Of a DNA stretch of 64,000 nucleotides, positions 1 through 11,675 are shown piece after piece. This stretch comes from Emmonsiellopsis sp. PD_33 (taxonomy: Eukaryota; Ascomycota; Eurotiomycetes; Onygenales; Ajellomycetaceae). The position numbers were made by a program, and so were the translations under genes. The stretch covers positions 62,001-126,000 of the forward strand of contig JANTQF010000062.1 of the NCBI GenBank assembly GCA_032988165.1, given 5' to 3'. Under the pieces are notes generated by a model, which was not told the origin of the DNA, searched no databases, and saw only the letters and a list, made by a program, of their open reading frames with translations. The stretch's first letter is position 1. Every line of letters begins with the position of its first letter.

Positions 1-2428
1 GTTTCTCGCTTTCTGGAAATCGAATCATAGCAAATTATTAGTAGTATGTATGGGCTTCTTGCCTGGGTCTGAGATGTGAGGCGTTCAGGCCGAAATTTCA
101 CACAGCTGGGATGAAGTAGGTTAAGTTAGTGGTAGTTATCAGTTTTAGTTACATAGATACATCGTAACCTTGGCTGTGAAAAGGAATCCTCACATATTTC
201 GCCGCCAGTACTGTCATCAGGTGAGATTGCTCGTGGGTTTTTTTGGGGTGTTTTGGAGGGTATTTATTGTTATTTTATTGTTATTTGTAGTTAGCAGGGG
301 ACTTGGGGTGAGATCCGACTGGGTTTTGTTAGCCTACTTGTGGGTATTTTGGTATCTGAGGAAAGAAATGGGACAGGGAGATTCTTGGGTTTGGGCTGAG
401 ATTGGATTATTTCACTCGGGGGGCAAAAGGGGAGGGGGGACGGGGATGGAATATGAATGGTTGATGGCTGATGGATGATGGATGGAGCTGAGGGCGATCG
501 TCTTGCTGACGGAGTATTTCCAAGGAGTGGATGACAGGGGGAGAATCGTAGGTAGTAACTATATCGCAAAGAATAATGGACTTGAGATGGCAAGGGAAAG
601 CAGGGCGTGCGGATGAATGAATGAATAGGCATCTATCATAGAGAAAGATATGGAGGTTGGCTACTGTTCAGTCAACATGCCAGGGACGGGCCGGCCGTTG
701 GAGATGACACGGGAGAGAGTCACAAGAGGGCCGCCTGTCCTGATGATGCTGGATATCACGGGAAGATGGAGCGTGGGTGGACTGAGTAAATATCCGCATA
801 CCGTTCTGATATCAGGAGCGAACCATGGGTCGTCCACGGTCATTCTCCCCGCCAGAACACACGCCACACCATGAGGACGAGCAGCAGGACAAGCCAGCCT
901 CTTCTTCTGGATATGTCAATTGCTGTTTCTATTCTATGTTATGTCCCTGATTGCATGTGGATTCAGGGTTCACTCACTGATGCCATCGTACATAGTTACA
1001 GGCCGCCAGACGCGCATCCAGTTATGCACGCAGAGCACAATAACATGAACCAACCAGGCCCATAGGGCGGATACAATGCCCGAGAAAAGAACGACTCGCT
1101 CCAAGCAGAGCATGGCAGCACAGGGGCACACCTGCGACGGCACCAGAAGAAACCTCCTCTCGCACTCCAGGGCAGGCCACCCGCCCAGCTCCAAGACTCC
1201 AAGAGCCAGGACCTCAACTCTCTTCTGATTTCGAGCCATGCCAGCCAGTCAGCAAGCTAGGCCCAGGCCCCTGCTGCCGGGTCTTGTCAGGTCAGGTTTC
1301 GTTTGCGCGGGTGCGAAGTCTCAGATGCACGTCTACCCAATCTCAGGCAGAGGCATCCAATCGCCGGCATGCGGCGAGCGCGTCGCTCACGATAAAGCGT
1401 CGCCTTACTTTTTGGACCCCATCTGCCCATGCTGGGGATCCTTAGACCCTGGGACCGGCCCATCACTGGACCAGTGCGCCGTCTGGGGCCCGGGACGCTC
1501 AGACTTGAAGCGGCCTTGTATCTGTTTTTTGGTGGAGCATCCGGTTCCTTGAGAAATTAGGCCACTGCCCGCTGTGATTGATCTCGACGCCCATCACGGA
1601 TGGGGTGATGGTCTCTTTCGACGAATGTCGCCTCTTGCTTCTCTATCGCTGCTGCTGCTCCTTGCTCATGCCTGAATTCTGATACGACACAGGCAACCCG
1701 TAATGCGCTGCCCTGATTGAGGGATCAAATTGATGCTAACCACCCAAGTCTCCATTCTCGTTGACCGACTGGACGGGGGAACTGCTGCGCATCCCCTAGA
1801 AAAGGGATTTTAAAGATCTACCGACAGATGGAGTTCCCTTGGGAAGAAAGTGTGCCTTAATCCCGGAATGACTAGACTAGAGGCGGAGGATATTTTATAT
1901 TTCTAGTATCCTCGCGGCCTTGGAGCAGAAGGATCAGATCTCAGCAGTGTAGACCGCTATCTTCTACATATATACTTCGCACCCGTCGTCCCAGCATCCC
2001 TCCTGGACACACGCATATTACTCCAACACTATTGCTATATTATCATTATCCTTTTGTCTGATCAGATCCGCACCCTGGTTAAACAAACCGCCCTTGACAA
2101 TAACCCGTTGTCGCTATCCCTTGTCGGCGACTCTCCCCCGCATATTGTCCCCAAGTCACACACACAACCTCCAAGCCGCCCACCACCACACCGCTTCTTC
2201 CGCCATCCAACTTCTCTTCCACCACCGCTGCTCTCTCTTCCTCTGCATCCTCTCTGCTCCCTGCTTCTATCCTCCTAACGACTCTAACGACTTTAACGAC
2301 CCTCTTGTATTATCGCCTGCCCTCTCTCCCCCCGCTGCTCTCTTGCCCCTCCAGAGATTTACCACTGCTGCTGTCTCTCCACATCCACCTTGCTCTCCTC
2401 TTGACTGCCCACATTCACATTCCCAACC
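1..2428. promoter_or_regulatory. Upstream intergenic region and leader of the bZIP gene
   Basis: I see no convincing gene here. The first 650 bases are G/T-rich and 650-1,560 is GC-rich; the open frames in it lack codon structure, domains or plausible splice partners. A TATA-like TATATA lies at 1,969-1,974. From about 2,160 to 2,428 the sequence is strongly pyrimidine-rich and I find no ATG between the TATA-like site and 2,429, which fits a long 5' leader of the downstream gene. Exact transcription start is not determinable by eye. Confidence 0.5.
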
Positions 2429-4418
2429 ATGACGAGATACCAACCGTCGCCGTTCGAGTTCTATCATCCCTCGCCCTCCACTCTCGATGCGAAGCCAGTT
2501 TTCGCCGGAGACGACGAGATGAACGTGCTGGATGAAAAGATCCTCGAACCCTCCTCCACAGACATGGACGACCCACGGAGGTCGTCGTTTGACCACACAT
2601 CAGAGGACTTCTCGCGAAGAAATTCCGTATGGTCAGACTCGCAGTCGCGGCATGCTTCACAGATGTCTACTCCTCTCTTTGAACCCGTAAATCCCTTTGT
2701 CCGGGTAGACACTCAATCCGCCAGCTACGGCCAGCAACAATCATGGCCTCTCTCTGCCGATTCGGGCTCCTGTACACCAACCCCAGTCTACGAACAATTC
2801 TCTCACGACTACGACGGGAACTCCAACCCCTTTGCCGGTGGTGCTGTTGGTCCCGTCAACCCCATGTCCTTCCCTCACATTCCATACCGACCTGGTTCGA
2901 CCTTCCCTCAGTCTACTACCCCAATGTCTCCCCAGTCCAGCCAGGGCTGGATATCTGGAGCGTCGGAACAGACCGAGGCCCGCTCGAAACCCATCCGGAA
3001 TACTTCATATCGGAATGGCTCGCCTCTGCATATGCGGCGAGACGGCATCCGAAAGAAGAACGCTCGCTTTGACATTCCTGCTGAGCGGACCCTCAGCAAC
3101 ATCGATATGTTGATTAGTCAATCAAACAATGAGGATGAGATCAAAGAGCTGAAGCAGCAAAAACGTCTGCTGAGAAATCGACAGGCTGCGTATGGAAACC
3201 CTGCCCCCTTCTACCCTCCCAACCCCCTCCCTCCCCCAACACCCAAGCTAATTATATATTAGACTCGACTCCCGACAACGGAAGAAGGTGCACACTGAGC
3301 AGCTAGAGGAAGACAAGAAACGGTCTTCCACTCTTATCAGCGAGCTCCAGGACGCCCTTGCGGAGATGAAACTCCGGGAGGCGGAGTATCTTCGTGAGAA
3401 GGCCCAATTGTTCGAGCGCGAGCAGAGCCTGCGACAGTATGTGGAACAAATCCACATGGAGAAGGAGGAAATGCTCCGATCGCATACCCTCGAGACCGCA
3501 GAGCTTCGAAAGAAAAACACTATCCTTCGAGAACACCTGGAGAAGGCTGAGTTAAACGCCCAGTCTGCTGCAAACTCGACGACATTCCGCAACGAGTTTT
3601 CCGACTACGAGAATATCACCATGGAAAATACTCCTTGGGACGAATTCTCAATGGTCAACGAGTTCTCGCTTGGCAACGATTCCCATACACTCGCCCGCAC
3701 TCCCACTCCTATGCCCGACAACACTCTGCTCATGGTTCCAAAAAAATCCGAGAAACCCGTCGAAAAAGCCCCTGGAAGTTCCGATTCTCCCTTCAGCTGG
3801 AACGCTTTCTACATGTGTTTGCTTTTCGGTGCTTTCATCGCATCCAACAGTACTTCCATCTCCACTCCTGCCATTCCACCCCTGTCAGACGAATACCGCG
3901 CTGAGTCTGCCAATGTCCTCAAAGCTGTGCTCGCATCTGCTGACCCAGCCGGCCCTGTGAACTCTCTCAACCCTGGGGCTGTTCCGGGTCCATCCTCCTC
4001 CGCTACATCTGCCCTTCCTGCCACCATCACTGGTGCGGAAATGGCGCAGATGGTGGCTGGTGGAGGACCGGGACCATCGAGGCTCAATGATTTGCACCAC
4101 AACCTTGTCGCTCCCACCAAACAGCAGGAAGAGGAACAAGTCTTCTCTCTCAGCACTGAGCGATATCGATCCCTCACCACCTTGGAAGACGACGAAGGAG
4201 GCTTTAAGCCTCCTCCATCCAATCTCCAACAAGCATATGCAGCCATGCGTGGTACTGCTATGCCTCATATGAAGAACGCTCCTGACATCTACTCACGATC
4301 TCTATTGTGGGACCGTGTCCCTGAAAAGGTCGTTCGCGACTTTAGGAGAATGGTGAGGGAATGTGGTGCTTCCACAGCTCCCAAGGACGAGCAATCCAGT
4401 GAGATGTGCCAGTCGTAG
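2429..4418 (+). CDS. bZIP transcription factor, two exons, 638 aa
   Basis: Exons are 2,429-3,189 and 3,263-4,418; the 73-nt intron starts GTATGG, has a CTAAT branch-like site at 3,248 and ends TTAG. Splicing joins RNRQA to ALDSRQRKK and so recreates a bZIP basic region with the N-x7-R signature (N250, R258), DNA contacts split by the intron. A long coiled coil follows to about residue 355; heptads from L268 are imperfect (L, S, L, M, Y). The N-terminal 240 residues are Ser/Pro/Gln-rich and low complexity, as in activation regions. Near residues 434-448 is a short hydrophobic stretch (AFYMCLLFGAFIAS), unusual for a soluble factor. The start is the first ATG after a pyrimidine-rich leader. Expected role: nuclear, sequence-specific dimeric DNA binding. 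I do not recognise the specific orthologue, so no symbol is given. Confidence 0.9.
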
Positions 4419-6593
4419 CATACATCGGTACCAGTCCTACACATGCCTTGCTTCTCTACAAGCAACGGACGAACTAAGTACGATGACTCCTTTCTTATCT
4501 TAGCGAGGAGCACCCTACATCGCACGACGCGACCCAAGAATCTCCTTTGTTGAACCTTTTCGAAACATGTGTTTTTATTACGAATACCGATGTATCACGC
4601 GTGGCATTTTTACGAACAGCAGCTTTTCTCGAACGAGTAGGCCTTTGATTTTACGCTTTTATTTTTCCCCTAGGGCTTTGGCAATGCAAACAGGGACGGA
4701 TCATGTTCGAAACGAATTTTCTATCTTATTTTCCGGAAACACAGAGACTGCTAGATATGACCGCAAGGCGAAATTGCTTTTAACGAGGAGCGATCTTTTG
4801 ATTTTTTTGCATTTGCCTAACGAAACAACACCTTCACGATGGGCGACCAGACCAAGACAGTTACTTCGATGTACACAACACCCGTTCACACGGAAATTAT
4901 GACGACAGCAATCATCCAACTATCGACGTTGCACCTCAATATTTCATTTGTCTCGCGGCATCCTTCCTCTTTTGATGGGCCTTTTGCCTGCTCGACTACT
5001 CATCTCGACGGAGGCAAGTTCCACTACACACAACTCCCCCGAGCTATAAAGCAAGCCAGCTTCACCACAAAAGAAGAAAACCTGCACACACGATGGCTTG
5101 GACAGCCAAACCACTCCACGGCGCTAGACCAGCACTTGAATATTCCCTTTGTCCCCGTTTTCCTTGCATTTACCTTCTCTGCATATATATTTGATGTACA
5201 CTTCTACCTTCTTTCCAATATCTTTTGGTTTACCCCCCTTTTGCAGGTACAAAGGTGTTTTATATTGCAAAAACTGAGAGAGACAGAGCCAAACCTAATT
5301 CTCCTCGGCCAACCAGTGCTAACCCGCCTCTCTTGATGATGAGACCGACTGGTTGGATACCTTTTGTTTTGCGCTTTGTGACCAAAAAAGTGCATATTTA
5401 GCGTATTCTTTTGCCAAATTTATTTATCTTCTTTTTTTCTGGGAAAGCAATTTGTTTTGATAGCCAGCCAGCCAGCCAGCCTACCCCACAGCCTGCTCTG
5501 TTCTGCTCTGTTCTGTTCTATTCTCCATGCCCCTCCCCTCCCCCTTTAGTTGGGGCTTTCCCCCCCGGTATTGTTATATTTTCTGTCAATAGTTCCTTAT
5601 CTTTTGTCTTTTAGCGAAAGTTTTATCTTGGCCTTTTAATCATGTTTTCAGCGAGCGAAGCGCTTTTTACAGTTACGAAATTTGTTATTGCTTTTGCCAT
5701 TTTAGCGATTTTGGATTTTTGTTTTTCAATGAAACGGTCCCGGTCCTACCCCTTCCTTCCCCTCCAACCCCCATTCCCCCATCATGTACGCAACGATTTT
5801 GTTTCTCTCTCTCTGTCTATCCCTGTAAACTTGGGGGTGGGGTGGGATAATCCACGTCCTTATTCCTTCTATTTTCTCTCTCGATCCTTTTTTTAATGAC
5901 ATGACATGATTATTTATGACTTCTCTTTAACGAACGAAAATGCCTCTTTTTTCTCCCTCCCCTCTCCCCCCCCCCTTTTTTTTCGTTTTTTGGCGAACTC
6001 ATTCGCTACATGATGCTATGCTTTATGAGCCACCCACCCACACCCTCTTTTTTTTTCGAAACTTCGCTTCGTTTTGGCCTACTCAACCAACCCCTTCTTT
6101 ATTTTTATTTTTTTTTACAATGGCAGCAAGCACTAGCTAGCTAGCTTGCAGGGCACACCCTCTGCTATCTACTCTTTTGAACGAGGACGGAGAGTGAGAA
6201 AGAGAGGCCCTTTACTTTCATTTGGACATATTTTATAGTTTAAATTTTAATTATAATCATTCAATCAAACAAACAAACGTCTGATAAATTGAATTCTTTC
6301 CATGATGAATTTTTCGCACTCTTTCTTGGGGTGTTTATGCGCATATTATTCGTCCAATCTGAAAGGAGAAAGAAAGATTTAAAAACCAAATCGGTGTAAT
6401 AAATCCCTGGCGAACCAAAGCCAGATCATATCGTAGTTACTCACAATCTAAAACAAAAATCAAAAAGATGATGTAAGATAAATGTAATATTAGAATTAAT
6501 CATGAACTGTATGATAGGCTTGGGAATATGTGACATGGGGAATCACAGCGACGACTCGAAAAATGATTATGGGTAGTATACTCCATCCCTTCC
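4419..6593. other. Gene-free spacer: 3' region of bZIP gene, pyrimidine tracts
   Basis: This 2.2-kb spacer lies between two convergent genes. It contains many T-rich and C/T-rich runs, notably around 5,420-5,600 and 5,940-6,120, and several open frames that are only by-products of low complexity. Part is presumably the 3' UTR of the bZIP gene and, on the other strand, of the lipase gene. I see no RNA gene and no recognisable protein. Confidence 0.6.
5462..5481. repeat. (AGCC)5 microsatellite
   Basis: Five consecutive AGCC units, followed by a short run of imperfect CTGTT repeats to about 5,520. It is a simple tandem repeat in a transcribed or intergenic spacer with no sign of function. Confidence 0.85.
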
Positions 6594-7938
6594 TCATAGT
6601 CTCGACTTTGAGGCGCCCTCTCCAGACACAACTTTCGGGTCGTCCGGAGCCGCACTTTCACATCGTTTCAAAATCCACTCCACAATATCCTTAGCCAACG
6701 CCTCCTTCACCCCTTCCGGCTCAGCATGCAGTTTGTGATAAGCACCTTGATATGTCTGGAAGGTTTTATCCTGTGATTCCAGCACCTCCACGAATTTACG
6801 ACTGGCGTCGTAGCTATTGATTTCATCCCCCGTGCCATGGCATACCCAAAGGGGTCCTTTGAACTTCCTACTCCTCCCCGATTCCGCGCTCTCCAACCAT
6901 ATCCCCCGATCCAACATACCAGCCAATCCTTCTAGTGTCCCCGTATCATGACAAAGAGAATCCTCTCTCCATTCCTGACAAACGCGCTTGTCCCGGCATA
7001 TCAGATTTTCATTGAGGGGTTGAACCATCTGTCGGCTCGGGAGGACTTTCGATACCAATCTGCCCAACACCACTGTAACAATCGATGGGCGAGTACTTGG
7101 GTGCAGAGCAATGAGAGGGGAGTATGCCAAAACTCCACGTAGGGGAGGAAGATCTAGGGAGGAATTGAGGGCGTAGTATAGGACCTCTGCGCCGCCCATG
7201 CTGTGTCCCATCAGGAAGATTGGGGTATCTGCTACGGAGCCGGAATCTGACTTTTGGGAATCGAAAATACCCATCACAAAGGAGTGAATATCAGTCATGA
7301 CGACTTCGGTGGTCCCGGTAAGCCCATGGCTCGCCTTGTCGGTGACGGAACGTCCCCATCCCCTAACATCCATAAATGAAATCTTAGTCTTGAGTCTTAG
7401 CTTTGATTGGATGGACAGGTAGAATCATAGTCCACATTCAGAGGTCCATTTCTGCAATCAAAGAAAGAAGCGGAAGGTAGAAGAGTAGAGATAGCCATAC
7501 CGCTGGTCGAAGGCCCGAACCTCGATCCCGTGGGACGCCAGGGCTGGGAAGAAATTATAGTATGCATTGCCTGGAATTGCACGTTAATAACCATTTCCCG
7601 ATGATAATTAGAAAAAGAAGGGAAATAACACGAGAAAGAAAACCTACAGTGGTCACTAAAGCCATGAACGAAGGCAACGATGGCTTTTGGTGGTCCATCA
7701 GTCTGTATTGTTTACTTGAATTCAGCAGGCAAAATAAAAGTGCAAAGAAGGCAACATGACACCCCCGACAATGATCCGATAATAACGAAAACGGCACCAC
7801 AGCAGACAGGTAATCCACAAAACTCCGTTTCAAGGGTCATTGGGAGGATAATAAAAGAAAATTAAGCACCTTCCATGTCTTTGTATAAAGCTTCCTCCCA
7901 TCAGGGGCCGCATGCCAGCCTTCTTCTGTTGCAGCCAT
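6594..7938 (-). CDS. Monoacylglycerol-lipase-like serine hydrolase, four exons, 320 aa
   Basis: Reading the minus strand, exons are 7,938-7,870, 7,702-7,648, 7,570-7,501 and 7,362-6,594; all junctions keep frame and give 320 residues, close to the usual length of monoglyceride lipases (human enzyme 303). The product starts MAATEEGWHAAPDG, has an oxyanion-type HGFSDHC segment, then GWGRSV, the nucleophile elbow GHSMGG (S119), an acidic residue in GTGDE (D244) and a histidine in GAYHKLH (H274), i.e. a full Ser-Asp-His triad at family-typical spacing. Expected reaction: hydrolysis of monoacylglycerols to glycerol and fatty acid, at lipid droplets or membranes. No signal peptide is visible. The first donor (GTGCTT) is unusual and intron 1 (167 nt) is the least certain junction. 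Substrate could be another ester. Confidence 0.9.
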
Positions 7939-9184
7939 ATTTTCTAGGGGATTCCTGGTCCTTGCGCAGACGGGATTCTTGGTAGGGTATGTGCCTTGTT
8001 CTCTTCGAGTGATGTTGAAGCTGGCAGTGTTGGACATTGATGTGACGTCTGGATTAGCCTTAGCAAGCCTATGGGAACCTTGGTAAGCTGCGGGTCACAC
8101 CTTAATAGCCGAAGCTTAGTTAGCGCTGCCGCTCGCCGATCACATGCCAGCTTATCAACCTCAAGTTCTCAACTTCGGGGCCAAACATATTGGAAACAAA
8201 TGGTTCCTGTTTGCTATGTTAAATTGGTTAGATAACCACATAGTTGTTCAACTTCCCGCGAGGATATTAAGGACAGAAATTATAACTTACTGATCCGTCG
8301 CCATCAACCGAATTTGACTAATCAGATTGTGGAGGAAATCCGTAACCCCTAATTCCATGCTCATGAGTGGTAGTAGTATGGATAGGATGTTGTTTTCTTA
8401 TCTCTCAAGGTAGTTACTGTTGAATTATTACTGGAGATGTACTGGCCTGATTTACCCAGAAAAATAAAGATTTTAACTTCCCCTTGATATTTACCTGCCA
8501 AAGCCTTGTTGCAATGATGTTAAAGACCAGCAGATTATTGATAAAGAATAGTAGATATAATATTGCCAGAATCCATCAGGAGCTTGGCGTGGGAAGCAAG
8601 AGCTGGATGATCATAAACCCAGCTTATTATCTTTTTGGGCAGATAGTCAACTCATCAAATACCTTCGCCATCTAGATAGACATAGGGGTTTATTACTCAC
8701 TATACAACCCTGTCTATTAATGGATTTCGCGAACAACGCCGATTTCCATACTGGCCTCACTAGTAGTTATCTACATCGTGGCCGTTTCAGATGACACGGC
8801 ACGGTGGCTGAGAAACCACTATTTGATTGAATGCGGACGCATCTGTGCAATGCTGAAGGATCACTTGACATATATCTATACTTGGAGATCAAACAGGAGT
8901 TAGTTTCATATCCAAACATAAAAATTCTAGACGCCAAAAGAGCGGATGCCAGGCTACAGAGGATTGGATACAGAGAGGTTGCATACCGCCGATCCTGCAC
9001 AGCGATACACATATATAAAATCTATTCCAGACGCTTCATTACCAACTGGCACTAACAGAAAAGAAAAACCCGAAAGCGTTCCTGCGGGGTGAAAAGGGAT
9101 CAAAATAAACAAATAAAATTAGCTGCGCTTGCCGATATACAAAATCCAGTACAACCCGGTAATTGATCAAGTGTTCCATGAGCC
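7939..9184. promoter_or_regulatory. Intergenic region upstream of the lipase gene
   Basis: This 1.25-kb spacer separates the lipase start from the 3' end of the receiver-protein gene, both on the minus strand, so it should hold the lipase promoter and the receiver gene's 3' UTR. The open frames near 8,484-8,675 and 8,770-9,055 overlap each other on opposite strands, have no domain signature and no convincing splice partners. I see nothing else. Confidence 0.5.
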
Positions 9185-9809
9185 CTATGCCGACTCGTTA
9201 TTTGCAGCCAACATTCCAGGATGCCCATCAGGATGGCGAGCAGCATGCTGATGGACGGCTTCCAACAGCGTTTTCTTCCGAATAGGTTTCACATATACGT
9301 CCTAGATTATATAGATGTTAGGATAACTATAAATACGGTCTATGGTATCACGAATAACTCACATCCATACCATGCCTAATGCAATCATCACGGCTTTGTG
9401 TGAACCGAGAAGGGGTCATACCAAGGATGGGCGTCCGTCGGGCATTGTGTTCCGCCTCCCATTCGCGAATTTTGCCCGCAGCCTCATAACCCCCCTGCCA
9501 CACGTCCCTTTTTGTTAGCAAAATCGCGGAAAGGAGGGAGGGCAAGGGGAGGGAATAGTTTGAAAAGCCAGATATTTCAAAGCTTGAATCCAAAGGAAGG
9601 GGGAGGCATACCATCACTGGAAGGCTGACTTGGAGAAAAATAATATCAAATTTTCCGCTCTGTGCCTGCTCGAGTGCTTGTTTGCCATCACCCACAATAC
9701 AAAGATTGTTAAGCTTGCCGAGAATGTTGGTCGCCAAACGTTGGTTGACGTTATTGTAGTCGGCAAACAGGATGCGATACCCCGCAACTGGCAATTCGAT
9801 GCCGTTCAT
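9185..9809 (-). CDS. Stand-alone response-regulator receiver protein lacking the phospho-acceptor Asp, three exons, 148 aa
   Basis: Minus-strand exons are 9,809-9,612, 9,494-9,363 and 9,301-9,185; introns are GTATGC...GCAG with a GCTAAC branch site and GTGAGT...CTAG, both phase 0. The 148-residue product is one receiver domain. It starts with the beta-1 segment RILFADYNN, where the usual acidic pair is reduced to one Asp (D17, then Tyr). The phospho-acceptor position, normally Asp before the xMPVM turn, is Gln (Q60 in IIFLQVSLPVM). The alpha-4/beta-5 part is normal, with GMDDVYVKPIRKK carrying the conserved Lys-Pro. There is no histidine kinase or output domain. By analogy with pseudo-receivers it could act by phosphorylation-independent binding, for example to a hybrid kinase or Hpt protein; that role is inference. 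The neighbouring secreted-peptide gene is divergent from it. Confidence 0.87.
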
Positions 9810-10632
9810 GGTGGTTAGAAAAGAGTTTATATCATAGACTCGTCTCGACCAAAGCCCTGGGAATGTATGCGGGGTTGGATAAGGGCGAAACTACGTCCTG
9901 TACCACCGCTTCCCGTATTCGTAGCGCGCAAATTCCACTATCTATGCGTGGACTCTAGGGCTGAAGGTGAAAATTCAACTCAAACAGATGGAGTATGTTT
10001 CAAGTGCGGGGATTTTGAGAGTTGGTCGTTCAGGTACTACATAAAACGCTCTGGAACCGATGATTAAGTTCATTAGTTAACTAGTTACCCCGCAAAAAGT
10101 GGTGCCACTGGGTTAGTTAACTTAAACTGACCTGTAGTAGTTGTTTTTGATAATAGGAGTCGATGAGTCGACGCCAGATCAGTGTCGAAAAATTGCACAT
10201 AGCCGTAGACTATGAATTAAAAGACATATTTCAAATCATTTAAGGGTCGTATCAGTTTATTTCCAACCCCTTTTCTCGAATCCTGCTTGGTGGCTTTGAG
10301 TTTCCTAAAGCAGGCCCTTCTTACGCGTTCTTGATTCTGGGTTTGCGCTGCTGACGAGGAACGCCCTGTGACAGTCTTCGCTGTATGTCAGTTAGAACGG
10401 AGACACGACTCGAACAACTTGGTGTCGTCAGGATCAATGTTCTAAAGGTTGTTGGGCGATCGGGTGTCTACTAGTATATAAGATCAGCCTGGTCCAGCAT
10501 ATTCGAAATCTCCCCTTCCCATCCTCCATTATCATTCATAACAAGACTGTCGGTTTCGCCCTAACTAAGCTCTATTGCCGCAAATAATAAAAACAGACCA
10601 GAGCAACTCCAAGCAATATCTCTTCCTCAGCC
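9810..10632. promoter_or_regulatory. Divergent promoter region between receiver protein and first secreted peptide
   Basis: This 0.8-kb interval separates divergent starts, so it should contain both promoters. A clear TATATAAG lies at 10,475-10,482, about 150 bases before the peptide ATG; the stretch from there to 10,632 is an A/C-rich leader. The frame at 9,867-10,067 has no recognisable features and I do not call it. Confidence 0.55.
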
Positions 10633-10898
10633 ATGAGACTCCTCACCCTCTATATCGTCCTAATGGCACTCCTTTTTGCCTATGTCCAAGCCTTACCGGA
10701 TGCTGAAGCGAGGGAAACTTGCGAGAAGAGATGCGAGCGTAAGGCGGTAAAATGCCGTAGGGGATGGGTAAGTGTAGAAGCCCCTCCATCTTTGAGCAAG
10801 GAAGTATTCCCTCACTCTGACGCCTCTGAATGCAGTATTCTAAGAAGATTGGGAGGTGCTGGACATGCTGCAGAAGGGGCCAGGATGACCCAGCATGA
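10633..10898 (+). CDS. Small secreted six-cysteine protein 1 (two exons, 65 aa)
   Basis: Exons are 10,633-10,767 and 10,836-10,898 with a 68-nt GTAAGT...GCAG intron directly after a Trp codon (phase 0). Reading through the intron gives an unrelated longer frame, so splicing decides the product. Residues 1-20 are a classic signal peptide (MRLLTLYIVLMALLFAYVQA) with likely cleavage after VQA. The mature part of about 45 residues is basic, with cysteines at 30, 34, 41, 53, 56 and 57: C-x3-C-x6-C-x11-C-x2-C-C, enough for three disulfides. The C-terminus is CWTCCRRGQDDPA. This is a secreted, disulfide-stabilised peptide of unknown function; the spacing matches neither the fungal CS-alpha-beta defensin pattern nor a classical cystine knot as I know them. 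A paralogue follows 0.5 kb downstream. Confidence 0.88.
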
Positions 10899-11421
10899 AT
10901 TGAGGGTGGTGGATGGGAGGATTTCGGACGCAGTGTTGCTGCTTGACTCAGACTATTTTGTTGGCTATATGTTTTCTGATTTGTATTTGCTTCTTCTCTG
11001 GTCTTGGAAAGGCGGAAATTTTTGATATCGTGGAGGAAAGTGGTCCTTAGTTTCGTTCGACGTTTAGTAGCCAAATCTAAATGAAAAGGGTTATTTTTGA
11101 GAACAGCGTCATATATGTCCCTTGTTAGGGGGAATTTAGTTGTAGATTTTCAAGAGACAATATTGCGGGAATCCTTGCCTGTGGTGAGGAACCCATTGTA
11201 ACAAAGCCTGCAGGATGCATATGAGGACAAAGAATCAAAGAATACGTGTGTCCCACCAGCAGCCATACCCAGTTCAGAGAAATTGGCGCCTGTCTGCTTT
11301 ATTTAATAGAAGCCTTTGGAATTTCCAAGCCTGAGTTTCTCATCCTCCTACTCTCCTGGCGATCATCAGAACCATCAGTATCTCGTCTCATAAATAACAA
11401 AAACATATACCATTGCTCGTT
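10899..11421. promoter_or_regulatory. Spacer between the tandem peptide genes
   Basis: It holds the 3' UTR of the first peptide gene and the promoter of the second. The second gene's leader is A/C-rich like that of the first, and a TTTATTTAATA element near 11,299-11,309 could serve as its TATA box. No further coding sequence is visible. Confidence 0.45.
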
Positions 11422-11675
11422 ATGAGACTCCTCATGGTCTTCATCGCCATAACGGCTCTCCTTTCCGCATACGTACAAGCTTTGCCCGAAGGCCAAAGGG
11501 GAGAAGAGGAATGTTCACACATCTGCTGGAGACGGAAGGGTGATTGTGGTGGTGCTCCCTGGGTAAGACTGGAAGTTCTGTTTCCTTAGAAATGATATAT
11601 CCTGTTAATCTGACACAGCTCATGATGTAGTTTCCGACGAAGAAGGGCAAATGCTGGACTTGCTGCAGAAAATAG
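11422..11675 (+). CDS. Small secreted six-cysteine protein 2 (two exons, 61 aa), paralogue of protein 1
   Basis: Exons are 11,422-11,562 and 11,631-11,675 with a 68-nt GTAAGA...GTAG intron, the same length and the same phase-0 position after Trp as in the first peptide gene. The product begins MRLLMVFIAITALLSAYVQA, a near copy of the first signal peptide. Cysteines are at 31, 35, 42, 55, 58 and 59: C-x3-C-x6-C-x12-C-x2-C-C. The C-terminal block KKGKCWTCCRK matches KKIGRCWTCCRR of protein 1, while the middle has diverged. The pair clearly arose by tandem duplication. The mature chain is about 41 residues and basic. Function is unknown; an effector-like or antimicrobial-type role would be a guess. 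It is the last intact gene before the repeat block. Confidence 0.87.

Noticed and set aside
170..478. 102-residue Trp/Val-rich open frame on the plus strand
   Set aside because: Antisense frame overlaps it, composition follows the local G/T bias, and there is no domain, signal peptide logic or splice context.
1238..1552. 104-residue open frame in GC-rich upstream DNA
   Set aside because: GC-rich DNA has few stops by chance; overlapping frames exist on both strands and none shows a recognisable feature.
4567..5336. Open frames of 111 and 165 residues downstream of the bZIP gene
   Set aside because: They overlap each other and lie in pyrimidine-rich 3' sequence with no domain; treated as spacer.
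8484..9055. Short frames between the lipase and receiver genes
   Set aside because: Mutually overlapping on opposite strands, no domain, no splice sites that would extend them.
10643..11074. 143-residue minus-strand frame over the first secreted peptide
   Set aside because: It is the antisense shadow of a spliced gene whose plus-strand exons and paralogue are convincing.
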